Positions 31,830 to 40,785 of a stretch of DNA of 64,000 nucleotides are shown here, in pieces (position 1 is the stretch's first letter; every line of letters starts with the position of its first letter). This DNA comes from CAXRDE01 sp964229355 (GTDB taxonomy: Bacteria > Cyanobacteriota > Sericytochromatia > UBA7694), in NCBI GenBank assembly GCA_964229355.1, contig CAXRDE010000023.1, forward strand, positions 310,001 through 374,000, written 5' to 3'. Below the pieces are notes generated by a model. The model worked only from the letters and a program-made list of their open reading frames with translations. It was not told the DNA's origin and searched no databases. Made by a program: the position numbers and the translations under genes.

Positions 31830-32047
31830 CAAAACGTGTGGGCACGACTTAACCAAAGCTTCACAATATCAAAGTAAAGCTGAAAACACCTTAAATAACT
31901 TTACTCAGACATAAACTCAAATACACGCTAAAAGATTAATATTACTTATAATCTTTTGACACAATATAATAAGTATGGTAATTTTCATTTGTGTACTTAC
32001 TCACATCAGCATCAAATGCTCTCCTACCACTACAATTAGAGCTAACT

Positions 32048-33394
32048 ATGAGATTTCTAGCTTGCTTACTTTTCGGCTTGTGCTTCGCATGCAACGCCGG
32101 CAGTGTCCACCAAAGCCCACCACCTTCATACGCTATTCCTGACTCAGCCTATACCACCCTTAGTCTGGGAAAATGGTCTTCAAATTCGGGTTATGCTTTT
32201 ACTAGCAATTACCTCACAGATCAAGGCAATGGTGTTGTGCTCTGGATGTACGCCAGACCCGCCGGGGTTGTTTTTTCTGAGTTTGAAATCGAAAAACAAA
32301 TAGGATTAAACCCTATTTCAGAAAGTAACCGCCCAGCACATTGGTTTGTGGATGAAGAGGGAAATGGAAGCGTACTTACCTCTTCTCCCCATTTGGGCCA
32401 CGACTCACGACCAGGAATTGTATCCCTTTATCAATCCCGTAATTTTCAGGTTAAAAAACTCATTCTGGATCATCCTGCACATTTTGTTTCTGCAAATATA
32501 GATGCAAAGGGTAACGGACAGCTTCTTTTGAGGGAACCCCCCTTTGAAGTAGAGGGTTGCTGCCCTATCTCTTACTTTAGTCCTATTAAAGTCATTAATC
32601 TAAAAGAACACGAACCACAAAGCCAACACCGTTTCAACGTCCTTGAAAAAAGTGAACCTTTTTTAGATGAGGTAGGCAACGGTATTGCAGTAGGATGGGT
32701 AAACAATAGCAAAGTATATACCCAAGAAATTAAAAATCACCAAAGTGTTGGCACAGCTGAAAAAAAAGCTGAGGGTCAAAGGGATAGCTTTCGACAGTTT
32801 AAGGGCCCGTTTCCGGGTTTTACGTGGGAAGAAGGCACTGCATCGGGCAAAAACCTTCACATCGCCTCAGTTACAGAGGCACTTCGCTTTACCAAAATTG
32901 CAGAAGTTCCTCTGGATCCTGAGGAAAATCTTAAAACACTCTTTTTAAATCACACCCACTCAGGCCTTTTGGTGACAGAAAACGAAAAAAGTCATACGCT
33001 TATCTTGCGACATATACAGCAAGATAAGGCAGGGGCACCACAAATTTTAGCCCTGCCTACCACCGAAAGCGCCTTTTTTGTGTTTATACACGCCGATAGT
33101 ACAGGACGGGGACTGTTGACCTGGCGACAAAGCCCGAAAAAAACAACGCTCACACACACCGATAATTCCACGCTATATACACAAGCGATTACCAATCATC
33201 GCTTACAAGATAATAAAATAATCCTGGCTCAAGGAAACATTCCACTGGTAGATTTGCAGCTTACCGCGAAGGGAAATGGACTCCTACTCTGGGGCCAAGA
33301 GGGTACTGACGCTTGCAACTCAGCAAACAGCTGTAAAACAGAGATTTTCGGCAGAATCATTAAAAATCATCGGCCCCTTAGCCGCGCAGAATAA
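32048..33394 (+). CDS. Secreted GNG-repeat protein, possible lipoprotein
   Basis: A 448-residue exported protein of unknown function. N-terminal signal MRFLACLLFGLCFAC; Cys15 could be lipidated, though the preceding residues are not a perfect lipobox. The body has at least six repeats centred on G-N-G or G-R-G followed by hydrophobic residues, often Trp. They are encoded near 32225, 32359, 32509, 32673, 33103 and 33281. The ~45-55 residue spacing suggests blades of a beta-propeller. ATG 32048 is preferred to GTG 31991 because the signal peptide begins there. The base composition is AT-richer than its neighbours. It overlaps the convergent glycosyltransferase by 17 bases. Confidence 0.6.
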   Translation: MRFLACLLFGLCFACNAGSVHQSPPPSYAIPDSAYTTLSLGKWSSNSGYAFTSNYLTDQGNGVVLWMYARPAGVVFSEFEIEKQIGLNPISESNRPAHWFVDEEGNGSVLTSSPHLGHDSRPGIVSLYQSRNFQVKKLILDHPAHFVSANIDAKGNGQLLLREPPFEVEGCCPISYFSPIKVINLKEHEPQSQHRFNVLEKSEPFLDEVGNGIAVGWVNNSKVYTQEIKNHQSVGTAEKKAEGQRDSFRQFKGPFPGFTWEEGTASGKNLHIASVTEALRFTKIAEVPLDPEENLKTLFLNHTHSGLLVTENEKSHTLILRHIQQDKAGAPQILALPTTESAFFVFIHADSTGRGLLTWRQSPKKTTLTHTDNSTLYTQAITNHRLQDNKIILAQGNIPLVDLQLTAKGNGLLLWGQEGTDACNSANSCKTEIFGRIIKNHRPLSRAE

Positions 33395-33410
33395 AATCAT
33401 ACACCTGCTG
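33372..33410. repeat. Duplicated gene-tail fragment, copy 2
   Basis: Intact partner of the repeat at 31791-31829. It covers the overlapping 3' ends of the GNG-repeat gene and the glycosyltransferase gene. Confidence 0.75.
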
Positions 33411-34448
33411 GTAATGGTGCTTCTCGTGGCGATGACAGAAGTGGTCTAACACCCGCTGCCGCGCCTGTGAACCCCACGGTCCCAAAACCTCGGGGTGCTG
33501 CAAAATCTCTTGCAGGGCGTTCTCTAGCGCCTCTCCACGATAAGGCGGAATAAGCATGCCCCCAACGGGAGAAGCAGCTGAGCCCAGTAAATCAGGAAAG
33601 CCCCCCACATCGGTGGCCAGCACGGGCACGCCACAGCTCATGGCCTCTAAGGCAGCATTGGCCATGCCCTCTTGAAAGGACGGCATGACCAGAAGATCTA
33701 AGGCCGGGTAAAAGGTCGCCAATTGTTCATGGGAAAGCCGGGGAATATGCACGACCTGCTGTGCCGCCTGAGGGTGTTGTTTTTGCCACAAGGCAAACAG
33801 AGTTTGATCTTCGCCTTCGCGAATGGGCCCCACCAAAACCAGGTGCAGTGCAGGGTATTTGGCCTGTACACGGGCAAAGGCCATCAACAAAAGCGACAGG
33901 CCCTTTTTGGTGCGCAATTCGCCCACAAAGCCCAGACAAAAGGCCCGCTCAGGAAGTTGCCACGCGCTCCGTATCTGTCGTCGCACCTCAGGGGACTGAG
34001 GACAAAAGCGCTGATGGTCTACGGAGTTGGGCACATAAAAAGCGGGCACCTCCGGGGCCAGGGCCTGGAGTTTGCGGGTGAGATCACGGCTTACACCCGT
34101 CAGGGCTGCGGCCCCTTGCAACGCTGCGAGCAGAGCCGGGCGCAGTTCGGGCTTCCAGATATCGCGATCTAAATCATTGCCCCGGGCACTGAGCACATAA
34201 GGCCGTTGCGATACCTGCGCCAGTTGCTGAACCCACGGTCCCGTTAAAGACGGATAATACCCATGAATAAAATCCCAGGGGCTCTGTGCAAAAAGCGCCT
34301 GGGATTCTGAAAGGGTTTGCGGGAAGTGCACGGGAGTTAAGACCTGTACACTTCCCTGTTGGGCAATATGTTGGGCGCGGCGGGCACTGGCCTGGGCCAC
34401 GCCTCCCACATCGGGGGGAAAGCGCGGGGTGACAAGAAACACCCGCAT
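33378..34448 (-). CDS. Glycosyltransferase, GT4 family
   Basis: A 356-residue retaining GT-B glycosyltransferase. The N-domain begins MRVFLVTPRFPPDVGGVAQ; the C-domain has LGFVGELRTKKGL and the donor-site EGMANAALEAMSCGVPVLATDVGG. Such enzymes add sugars to lipid carriers or surface glycans. It follows tpx by 6 bases on the same strand. Substrate unknown. Confidence 0.88.
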   Translation of the reverse strand: MRVFLVTPRFPPDVGGVAQASARRAQHIAQQGSVQVLTPVHFPQTLSESQALFAQSPWDFIHGYYPSLTGPWVQQLAQVSQRPYVLSARGNDLDRDIWKPELRPALLAALQGAAALTGVSRDLTRKLQALAPEVPAFYVPNSVDHQRFCPQSPEVRRQIRSAWQLPERAFCLGFVGELRTKKGLSLLLMAFARVQAKYPALHLVLVGPIREGEDQTLFALWQKQHPQAAQQVVHIPRLSHEQLATFYPALDLLVMPSFQEGMANAALEAMSCGVPVLATDVGGFPDLLGSAASPVGGMLIPPYRGEALENALQEILQHPEVLGPWGSQARQRVLDHFCHRHEKHHYQQVYDFILRG

Positions 34449-34454
34449 GGCTTT

Positions 34455-34958
34455 TTAAGCCTGGGCCGCAGCCAGGGCTTTGTCATAATCGGGTTCGTGG
34501 GTCACTTCACTCACCTGTTGGGTGTAGGTGACTTTGCCTTCGGCATCAACCACCACCACAGCGCGAGACAATAAACCAGCCAAAGGGCCTTCTTTCATGG
34601 TCACGCCATACTTTTGAGCCACTTCATGGTAACGGAAGTCAGACAGACCGATGGCGTTTTCGATGCCTTCAGCGCCACAAAAACGCTTGTGGGCAAAGGG
34701 CAGATCCTGAGAAATATTTAACACCACGAGGTTTTCTACGGATTCTGATTTTTCATGAAAACGACGGACAGAAGCGGCACATACACCGGTATCTACACTG
34801 GGAAAAATATTGAGAATGACGGTTTTGCCTTTGTAATCTGAAAGGGATTTTTCAGAGAGGTCGGTGCTGACCGCTTTGAAATCGGGGGCAGGGGCATTCA
34901 CTTCAGGCAGGTTACCTTCGGTATGAATGGGGGTTTCTTTAAATGTAATTTGCGCCAT
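34455..34958 (-). CDS. tpx: Thiol peroxidase (atypical 2-Cys peroxiredoxin)
   Basis: A 167-residue peroxiredoxin reducing peroxides with thioredoxin. The peroxidatic Cys is in SVDTGVCAASVRRF (about residue 60), the resolving Cys in KRFCGAEG (about 94), both at the spacing typical of Tpx. AAAGGAG lies about 9 bases before the ATG. Confidence 0.94.
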   Translation of the reverse strand: MAQITFKETPIHTEGNLPEVNAPAPDFKAVSTDLSEKSLSDYKGKTVILNIFPSVDTGVCAASVRRFHEKSESVENLVVLNISQDLPFAHKRFCGAEGIENAIGLSDFRYHEVAQKYGVTMKEGPLAGLLSRAVVVVDAEGKVTYTQQVSEVTHEPDYDKALAAAQA

Positions 34959-35010
34959 AACTGCTAACTCCTTTAAATATTCGCATCTTTGAACTTATTT
35001 TGTTCGGTTA

Positions 35011-36372
35011 CTAATCTATCACAGGACGCACAAAGCGTACCACGGTTTCTAAATGGTGGGTTTGCGGAAACATATCTACCGGCTGACAGGCCGCCAAATC
35101 AAAGCCCGCCCGCCGCAACAAGGCGCTATCGCGCGCCAGGGTTGCCGGGTTGCACGAAATATACACCAGCTGAGGAATCTCTGAAGCCAAAAAGGCCCGC
35201 AAGACCTTTTCGTCACAGCCCTTGCGCGGCGGGTCCACCAGCATCGCGTCCACACCGGGCAGACATTCGGCAATGACGTTTTCGACCTTGTCTTGAATAA
35301 AACGCACGTTGGGTACGCCATTGCGACGGGCATTGCTTTCGGCATTGGCCACCGCCGCCCCGTTACTCTCAACCCCAATCACCGCTTCGGCAATCGACGC
35401 CAACCACAACGACAGGGTTCCGGCCCCGGAGTAAGCATCTAAGAGAGTATTATATTTGCCCTGTTCAGGGGTTAAAAAGTCAGCGGCACAGCCGTAGAGT
35501 TTTTCGGTTTGCAAAGGGTTCACCTGAAAAAAAGCGGGCAAAGAGACGTCAAACTGAAAGTCTCCCAATTGATCCGTGTAAAAATCCTGACCCGCCAGTG
35601 GCTGAGTGACCCGGCCCAAAATACGGTTGGTGCGATCTGGGTTCACATTGAGCACGACCCCCTGCACGGTGGGAAACTTTGCCATTACAGCTTCTGCCAA
35701 CGGTTTAAAAAGCTGAACTTCAGGACGGGTTACCACAAAACCAATCAGGGTTTGCTGCGTTGCAAAGCCGTGACGCAGCACCACGTGTCGCAAAAGACCA
35801 CGGTGGCTTTGTTCATCGTAAGCCGTTAGGCCCTGGGCCTGGAGCTCCTGTAAAGCGGTTTGCAAATACCGCAACAGCTCATTCATGACCTCATGTTGAA
35901 TCAGACAGTGCGACAGCGGCATCACCTGATGGGAGCGGTGCTGATAAAAGCCCATTTGCAAGGTACCGTTCACTTGCTGCACCGGGAATTGCGCTTTGTT
36001 GCGGTAATGCCAGGGGTCGTCCATGCCCCACACCGGGGCCACACGGCGTTCCAAAAGCGCGGTATCCCACCCGCCCACCTTGTGGAGGGTCTCGATGAGC
36101 AATTGGCGTTTGGCACGCAATTGCTCTGAATAGTCGGTATGCTGCCATTGACAGCCCCCACAGTGCTCATAAACGGGGCAGGGGGGCGCTACACGTGCTG
36201 CGGCAGGCTGTAAAACCGCTTCGATCAGGGCGCGCCCGTAGTGCTTTTTCTCTGAAATGGGTTTGACCCGGACCCGATCACCGGGCACACCGCCGGGTAC
36301 AAAAAGCGGTTTGCCGTCCACAAAAGCCAGGGCTTCGCCCCCATGGGACCATTTTTCAAGTTCAATTTCCAT
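35011..36372 (-). CDS. rlmD: 23S rRNA (uracil-5-)-methyltransferase, RlmD/TrmA family
   Basis: A 453-residue SAM-dependent m5U methyltransferase. N-terminal TRAM domain (residues 1-55), then a 4Fe-4S cysteine cluster beginning CPVYEHCGGCQWQH, the SAM site LDAYSGAGTLSLWLA, VDPPRKGC and the catalytic Cys in YISCNPATLARD. RlmD (m5U1939) and RlmCD cannot be separated by eye. Single gene. Confidence 0.88.
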   Translation of the reverse strand: MEIELEKWSHGGEALAFVDGKPLFVPGGVPGDRVRVKPISEKKHYGRALIEAVLQPAAARVAPPCPVYEHCGGCQWQHTDYSEQLRAKRQLLIETLHKVGGWDTALLERRVAPVWGMDDPWHYRNKAQFPVQQVNGTLQMGFYQHRSHQVMPLSHCLIQHEVMNELLRYLQTALQELQAQGLTAYDEQSHRGLLRHVVLRHGFATQQTLIGFVVTRPEVQLFKPLAEAVMAKFPTVQGVVLNVNPDRTNRILGRVTQPLAGQDFYTDQLGDFQFDVSLPAFFQVNPLQTEKLYGCAADFLTPEQGKYNTLLDAYSGAGTLSLWLASIAEAVIGVESNGAAVANAESNARRNGVPNVRFIQDKVENVIAECLPGVDAMLVDPPRKGCDEKVLRAFLASEIPQLVYISCNPATLARDSALLRRAGFDLAACQPVDMFPQTHHLETVVRFVRPVID

Positions 36373-36468
36373 GCCTCACAGCATAGCATGGCCAATCTCA
36401 GGGTAACAGCGGGTTTTGCGTTATAATGCTATGCATAAACTCCCAGAAAGCAAACAGCCTAAGCCATC

Positions 36469-38184
36469 ATGTCTATCTTTTTTCATCCGCAGCAGAGCGA
36501 CTTTCGCTATTTAGATCCTGAATCTCAGATCATTATGCAAAAAACCATCAATTTTTTTGAACAGAAGGGTCTGGCCAAAATCAAAGAAGACGAACATGAA
36601 CGGGTCTGGTACGCCGACTTTTTAGACTTTGTCAAACGCGAACAGATCTTTGCCACCTTATTGACCCCCAGTGGTTACGGCGCGGAAAACAGTTACTGGG
36701 ATATGACCCGCATTTGCGCCATGAACGAGATTTTGGGCTTTTATGGCCTGTCTTACTGGTACACCTGGCAGGTGAGTATTTTGGGGCTGGGTCCCATTTG
36801 GATGAGCGCCAACGAAGCGGTCAAACACCGCACCGCAAAGCTCTTGCAAGAGGGCGGCATTTTTGCCTTTGGCCTTTCTGAGAAAGAACATGGTGCAGAT
36901 CTCTACGCTTCAGACATGACCCTGAGCCCCGTGCCCAACGCATCGGGGCAGTACCGCGCCAACGGGCGCAAATACTATATCGGCAACGGCAACGCCGCCG
37001 CGCTGGTGTCCACCTTTGGCAAAATGGAGCAGCCCACCCCTGAAGGCAAGGCCGATTTTGTCTTCTTTGTCACCGATAGTCAGCACCCGCAATACACCTG
37101 CCACCGGGATCTGATCAACTCCCAAAACTACGTGGCCGAGCTGGAAGTCAAGGATTACCCCATTACCGAAGCCGATATCCTGGCCCGCGGCCAGGCCGCC
37201 TGGGATACCGCCCTGAACACCGTCAACGTGGGCAAATTCAACCTGGGCTTTGCAGCCATTGGGCTCTGCACCCACAGTTTTTATGAGGCCATTAACCACG
37301 CTTCGCAGCGCTACCTGTTTAAGCACTACGTCACCGACTTTGTGCATATTAAGCAATTGTTCACCGACGCCTATTGCCGTCTGGTGGCCATGAAAGCCTT
37401 TTCGACCCGCAGTATTGATTACCTGCGCCACGCTTCAGAAAGCGACCGCCGTTACCTGCTGTATAACTCACTGGTCAAAATGAAGGTCACCACCCAGGCC
37501 GAAGAAGTCATGAACGCCCTGTGGGATATTATTGCCGCCAAGGGCTTTGAAAAAGACACCTATTTCTCGATGGCCGTCACCCAGATTCGGGGTTTACCCA
37601 AGCTGGAAGGCACCGTCCATGTGAACATGGCCCTGATTATCAAGTTCATGAAAAACTACTTTTTTAACCCCGGTACCTTCCCAGAGGTGGGCCGTTTACA
37701 AGCACCGGGCAATGATGCCTTTTTGTTCCGCCAGGGCAGCACACGGGGCCTCGGCAAAATTCAGTTTCACGACTACCAAAAGGCCTATGACAGCAAGCCC
37801 CTGGCCAATGTTAAACGCTTTCAAAAACAAATTAAAGTGTTTAAACAAATGCTTATGCTGGCCAGTCCCAGCAAAGAGCAAACCCAGGATTTTGACTTTT
37901 TGCTGATCGTGGGCGAGTTGTTTTCGCTGGTGGTCTATGGACAATTGATTCTCGAAAACGCCCTCGACTTAGAAGATGATCTGCTGGCACAAATCTTTGA
38001 TGTGATGATTCGGGACTTTTCGAAATTTGCCCTGCAATTGTACAGTAAGAGCAGCAGCACGGCTCGCCAGCGCTTCTTTTGTCTGCGTATGATTCAAAAA
38101 CCCGTGCCTGACAACGATCGTTATCAACGCATCTGGGAGCAGCACATTGCCCCTCTCAGCGGCAAATATGTGATGTCACCTTAA
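36469..38184 (+). CDS. Acyl-CoA dehydrogenase-family flavoprotein
   Basis: A 571-residue FAD enzyme of the acyl-CoA dehydrogenase superfamily. The middle beta domain with FAFGLSEKEHGADLYA is typical; the C-terminal helical domain is enlarged compared with the ~380-residue standard form. It probably oxidises an acyl-CoA in fatty-acid degradation or a related pathway. TATAAT at 36422-36427 may be the promoter -10; no clear ribosome-binding site precedes the ATG. Followed by a small secreted protein after 11 bases. Confidence 0.8.
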   Translation: MSIFFHPQQSDFRYLDPESQIIMQKTINFFEQKGLAKIKEDEHERVWYADFLDFVKREQIFATLLTPSGYGAENSYWDMTRICAMNEILGFYGLSYWYTWQVSILGLGPIWMSANEAVKHRTAKLLQEGGIFAFGLSEKEHGADLYASDMTLSPVPNASGQYRANGRKYYIGNGNAAALVSTFGKMEQPTPEGKADFVFFVTDSQHPQYTCHRDLINSQNYVAELEVKDYPITEADILARGQAAWDTALNTVNVGKFNLGFAAIGLCTHSFYEAINHASQRYLFKHYVTDFVHIKQLFTDAYCRLVAMKAFSTRSIDYLRHASESDRRYLLYNSLVKMKVTTQAEEVMNALWDIIAAKGFEKDTYFSMAVTQIRGLPKLEGTVHVNMALIIKFMKNYFFNPGTFPEVGRLQAPGNDAFLFRQGSTRGLGKIQFHDYQKAYDSKPLANVKRFQKQIKVFKQMLMLASPSKEQTQDFDFLLIVGELFSLVVYGQLILENALDLEDDLLAQIFDVMIRDFSKFALQLYSKSSSTARQRFFCLRMIQKPVPDNDRYQRIWEQHIAPLSGKYVMSP

Positions 38185-38195
38185 AGGAGAAATTC

Positions 38196-38594
38196 ATGAA
38201 AACGTATATTGCAGCGCTCTGTATCGGGCTTGGGCTATTTTCGCAAGGCCTTTTGGCTTCGCCAGCACTCGCCGAAGCCCCGCTGGGGGACTGGCTGGTG
38301 CAAGGCCAAAACCCTGGCGATCAGCGCACCTACAAGGGGCAGGTCTCGGTCATTGCCAGCGGTGAGACCTACACAGTGCTGTGGCGTTTTGGGGGCACCA
38401 CCTACATTGGCACCGGCATTGATGTAGGTAAAGCTTTTGCCATTACCTTCAGGCCCACCGAAAGCATGTTTGTGGGCCTGGTGTTACTTGAGAAAAAAGA
38501 CGGGGCCTGGCAAGGCAAATGGACCCAAATGGGCGGCAAAACCATCGGCCTGGAACGTTGGCAAAAGTTGGGAGCTGCCCCCCAAAACCCTTAA
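38196..38594 (+). CDS. Small secreted protein of unknown function
   Basis: A 132-residue protein with a clear signal peptide (MKTYIAALCIGLGLFSQGLL, cleavage after ALA near residue 27). The mature ~105 residues are beta-rich with Trp/Gly (TYTVLWRFGGTTYIGTG, GKWTQMGGKTIGLERW), like small secreted proteins annotated elsewhere as fibronectin-binding-like; that label is not functional proof. AAGGAG lies 7 bases before the ATG. Confidence 0.6.
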   Translation: MKTYIAALCIGLGLFSQGLLASPALAEAPLGDWLVQGQNPGDQRTYKGQVSVIASGETYTVLWRFGGTTYIGTGIDVGKAFAITFRPTESMFVGLVLLEKKDGAWQGKWTQMGGKTIGLERWQKLGAAPQNP

Positions 38595-38755
38595 GCGCCA
38601 CCTATTACGTTAAAAATTCTTTGAAAAATCTTTGTTTAAAAGCTCTTTTTGTCATGCCTTGTTAAGGCAAGCATAAATTCAGAATTTAAACTTTTAAAAA
38701 ATATCTTTTAAAAATAACAATAAAAAACTATTCAACGGAATTAAAATATTTTCAG

Positions 38756-38785
38756 TTGACGTTTGCTTCAGGCCCCCTTTATAAC
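38756..38785 (+). promoter_or_regulatory. Sigma-70 promoter of the eight-gene operon
   Basis: TTGACG (38756-38761), 18-base spacer, TATAAC (38780-38785). The 225-base gap before the first gene is AT-rich and also holds a small hairpin TGCCTT/AAGGCA near 38654-38668. Confidence 0.7.
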
Positions 38786-38818
38786 GTAGGCATATCCCGC
38801 GTTAGAAAGGACGCTTTC

Positions 38819-39160
38819 ATGACAACCCATACCCTTATCCAGCATGAGCTCGGCAGCGTTAAACGCTTGTGTGACAAACCCTGCCTGTGCACCCAGGTGC
38901 ATTTTAAAAACCTGATTTGGCACTTTTCGTGGCCTGATGTCCAGCAACTCATTGAGTACGTTGAATACTTACTAACCCCTGAGGGTTTTGTAGAAAACCA
39001 GTTCAACACCCAGCAAACCCTCTTACTCATGGAGGAACAGGCGCTGTCAGCACTCGTGACCCAGGCCGAGCTGAAGGCTTTGTTTGCGCTTTTAGACGCC
39101 GCCCGCATTGAAGCCACGCGCTTGCAGTTAAAGGCCCAATTCGAAGGCACACTACCGTGA
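38819..39160 (+). CDS. Small Cys-cluster protein, unknown function
   Basis: A 113-residue cytoplasmic protein. N-terminal cysteines C18, C22 and C24 (LCDKPCLCTQVHF) with a nearby His look like a metal-binding cluster; the rest is helical (WPDVQQLIEYVEYLL and a C-terminal helix). It resembles small proteins with an N-terminal Cys motif and no known role. ATG 38819 is chosen because AAAGGA lies 7 bases upstream. First gene of the operon; its stop overlaps the next start (GTGA). Confidence 0.65.
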   Translation: MTTHTLIQHELGSVKRLCDKPCLCTQVHFKNLIWHFSWPDVQQLIEYVEYLLTPEGFVENQFNTQQTLLLMEEQALSALVTQAELKALFALLDAARIEATRLQLKAQFEGTLP

Positions 39161-39687
39161 GCACCGCCGCACGCTTGAGTCAACGCTTTCGTAAATGGCA
39201 CCGCAATGTCAGCTTGCTGATTGCCCTGCCCATTTTAATTACCCTGAGTACCGGTGTGCTGTTGATGTTACGGGGACAATTCAGCTATATTCAACCGCCC
39301 AGTTTAGCCGGTGAACAGCCACTGGTGGCACCAGCCATTTCTGCAGAACAGGCCCTGCAGACCCTACAAGGCATTCCTGAGGCAGAGGTCAAAGACTGGA
39401 AAGACGTCAGCAGCCTCATCTTTAGCCCGGCAAAGGGCACCTATCAGGCGCGCCTACAAAACGACTATCTGGTACAAATTGATGCCCAGAACGGTCAGGT
39501 TCTCGACGTGGCGGTACGTCGCACCAATCTACTGATAGAGCTGCACCAGGGCTCTTTCTTTCACAAAAAAGTCATGCTGTGGATCTTTTTCCCCGCCGGT
39601 GTGGGACTGTGGTTCCTCTGGCTCAGCGGCATGTATCTGGTGATTTATCCTGCAATCAAGAAAAGAAGAAAACAACATGTCAAATAA
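39157..39687 (+). CDS. PepSY-associated membrane protein
   Basis: A 176-residue protein starting with GTG. A membrane segment at ~20-40 (LIALPILITLSTGVLLML), an outer PepSY-like domain (~60-135) and a second membrane segment (~145-165) with HQGSFFHKK before it. This is a shortened form of the PepSY-TM family, whose members occur with iron uptake and ferric-reductase functions. Translationally coupled on both sides. Confidence 0.7.
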   Translation: MSTAARLSQRFRKWHRNVSLLIALPILITLSTGVLLMLRGQFSYIQPPSLAGEQPLVAPAISAEQALQTLQGIPEAEVKDWKDVSSLIFSPAKGTYQARLQNDYLVQIDAQNGQVLDVAVRRTNLLIELHQGSFFHKKVMLWIFFPAGVGLWFLWLSGMYLVIYPAIKKRRKQHVK

Positions 39688-40780
39688 AACCATGGTGGAA
39701 CGCAGCCACTGGAATCCCGAAGCCTTTCATTTTGGCCTGGAATCAGAGTATTTATTGGTAGACAGCACAGACTACCGCCCCCTCTGGCACAAAGATCTCA
39801 ACTTTCACACCCTCAATCAAGCAATGGAAGCCATCGATATCACTGACCTGCCTGAAATGGGCGGCAATGAAATCGAGTTGCCCCACACCAGCAACTCGCC
39901 TTACGTCATCGAGGGCTATCACCTGCACGATGCCAACGGCGTGGCCACAGACATCATGCCCAAGGGCATGGAAATTCGCACCCCCGTTTGCGACAGTTTA
40001 AAGGGATGCCTGGACACCTTCCGCACCCTCTATCAGCGTATGGAACAGGCTTTAGATCGTCTCAATTACAAGGCCGTGGCCCTGTCTTATCATCCGTTTG
40101 AAACCGAGTTTTTTGGTGAGCGGGAGCATCGCCGCCATGACTTCTGGCAATGGGCCATGCAGGCCATGCTCACCTTTGGCCCCGACGTTAACGTCAGCGT
40201 GCCCGTGAGTCTGCAAGAGCGCATCGATCTCAAAGACTTGCATCAAAAAATCAATTATTACGCGCCCGCCATGGCCACCTTTAGCCTGGGTTCACCCTTT
40301 TATTCAGGGGACATTTGGAAGGTGCGCGGTCGGGTGTGCAAATCCTTCCGAACTCACCGCCGCAGCACCTACGCACCCGCCGTCGAAATGCATCCGCAAG
40401 AGCATTTTCGCTTTGAGTTTAAGCCCTTTGAAATGACCCACCGCCTGGGAGACTTCGAAAACTACTTTTTGCTCTTTTTAACCCTGCTGCTTGACGACAC
40501 CTTAGAGGGCCGGGCCAGCGATCAAATGCGCATTTACGATCTCGGCGCGGTGGCCCGCCAGGGCTTTGACGCCGAAACCATTTCAGAACGCGCCAATGAC
40601 CTGCTCAAGCGCGCGGCGGTGGTGCTGCCCGAATGGGGCTTTGATCCCAAACCTCTGCGCAGCTTTGAGGAGCGGGCGTATTTTCACTATACCCCGGCTG
40701 ACGACATGCTGTTATGGTATGTGGAAGCCAACCGCGATCTCTCAGCGGTGCTTAAAAAACTCAGCACCCTCGAAGGCTAA
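39677..40780 (+). CDS. Glutamate-cysteine ligase (GCS2) family ligase
   Basis: A 367-residue ATP-dependent carboxylate-amine ligase of the GCS2 family. The N-terminal FHFGLESEYLLVD is the metal-binding start of the fold; GMEIRTPVCDS and FRFEFKPFEM follow. It may make gamma-glutamylcysteine or another amide; GCS2 members vary in substrate. No glutathione synthetase is next to it. The start overlaps the PepSY gene by 11 bases. Confidence 0.7.
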   Translation: MSNKTMVERSHWNPEAFHFGLESEYLLVDSTDYRPLWHKDLNFHTLNQAMEAIDITDLPEMGGNEIELPHTSNSPYVIEGYHLHDANGVATDIMPKGMEIRTPVCDSLKGCLDTFRTLYQRMEQALDRLNYKAVALSYHPFETEFFGEREHRRHDFWQWAMQAMLTFGPDVNVSVPVSLQERIDLKDLHQKINYYAPAMATFSLGSPFYSGDIWKVRGRVCKSFRTHRRSTYAPAVEMHPQEHFRFEFKPFEMTHRLGDFENYFLLFLTLLLDDTLEGRASDQMRIYDLGAVARQGFDAETISERANDLLKRAAVVLPEWGFDPKPLRSFEERAYFHYTPADDMLLWYVEANRDLSAVLKKLSTLEG

Positions 40781-40785
40781 GTATT

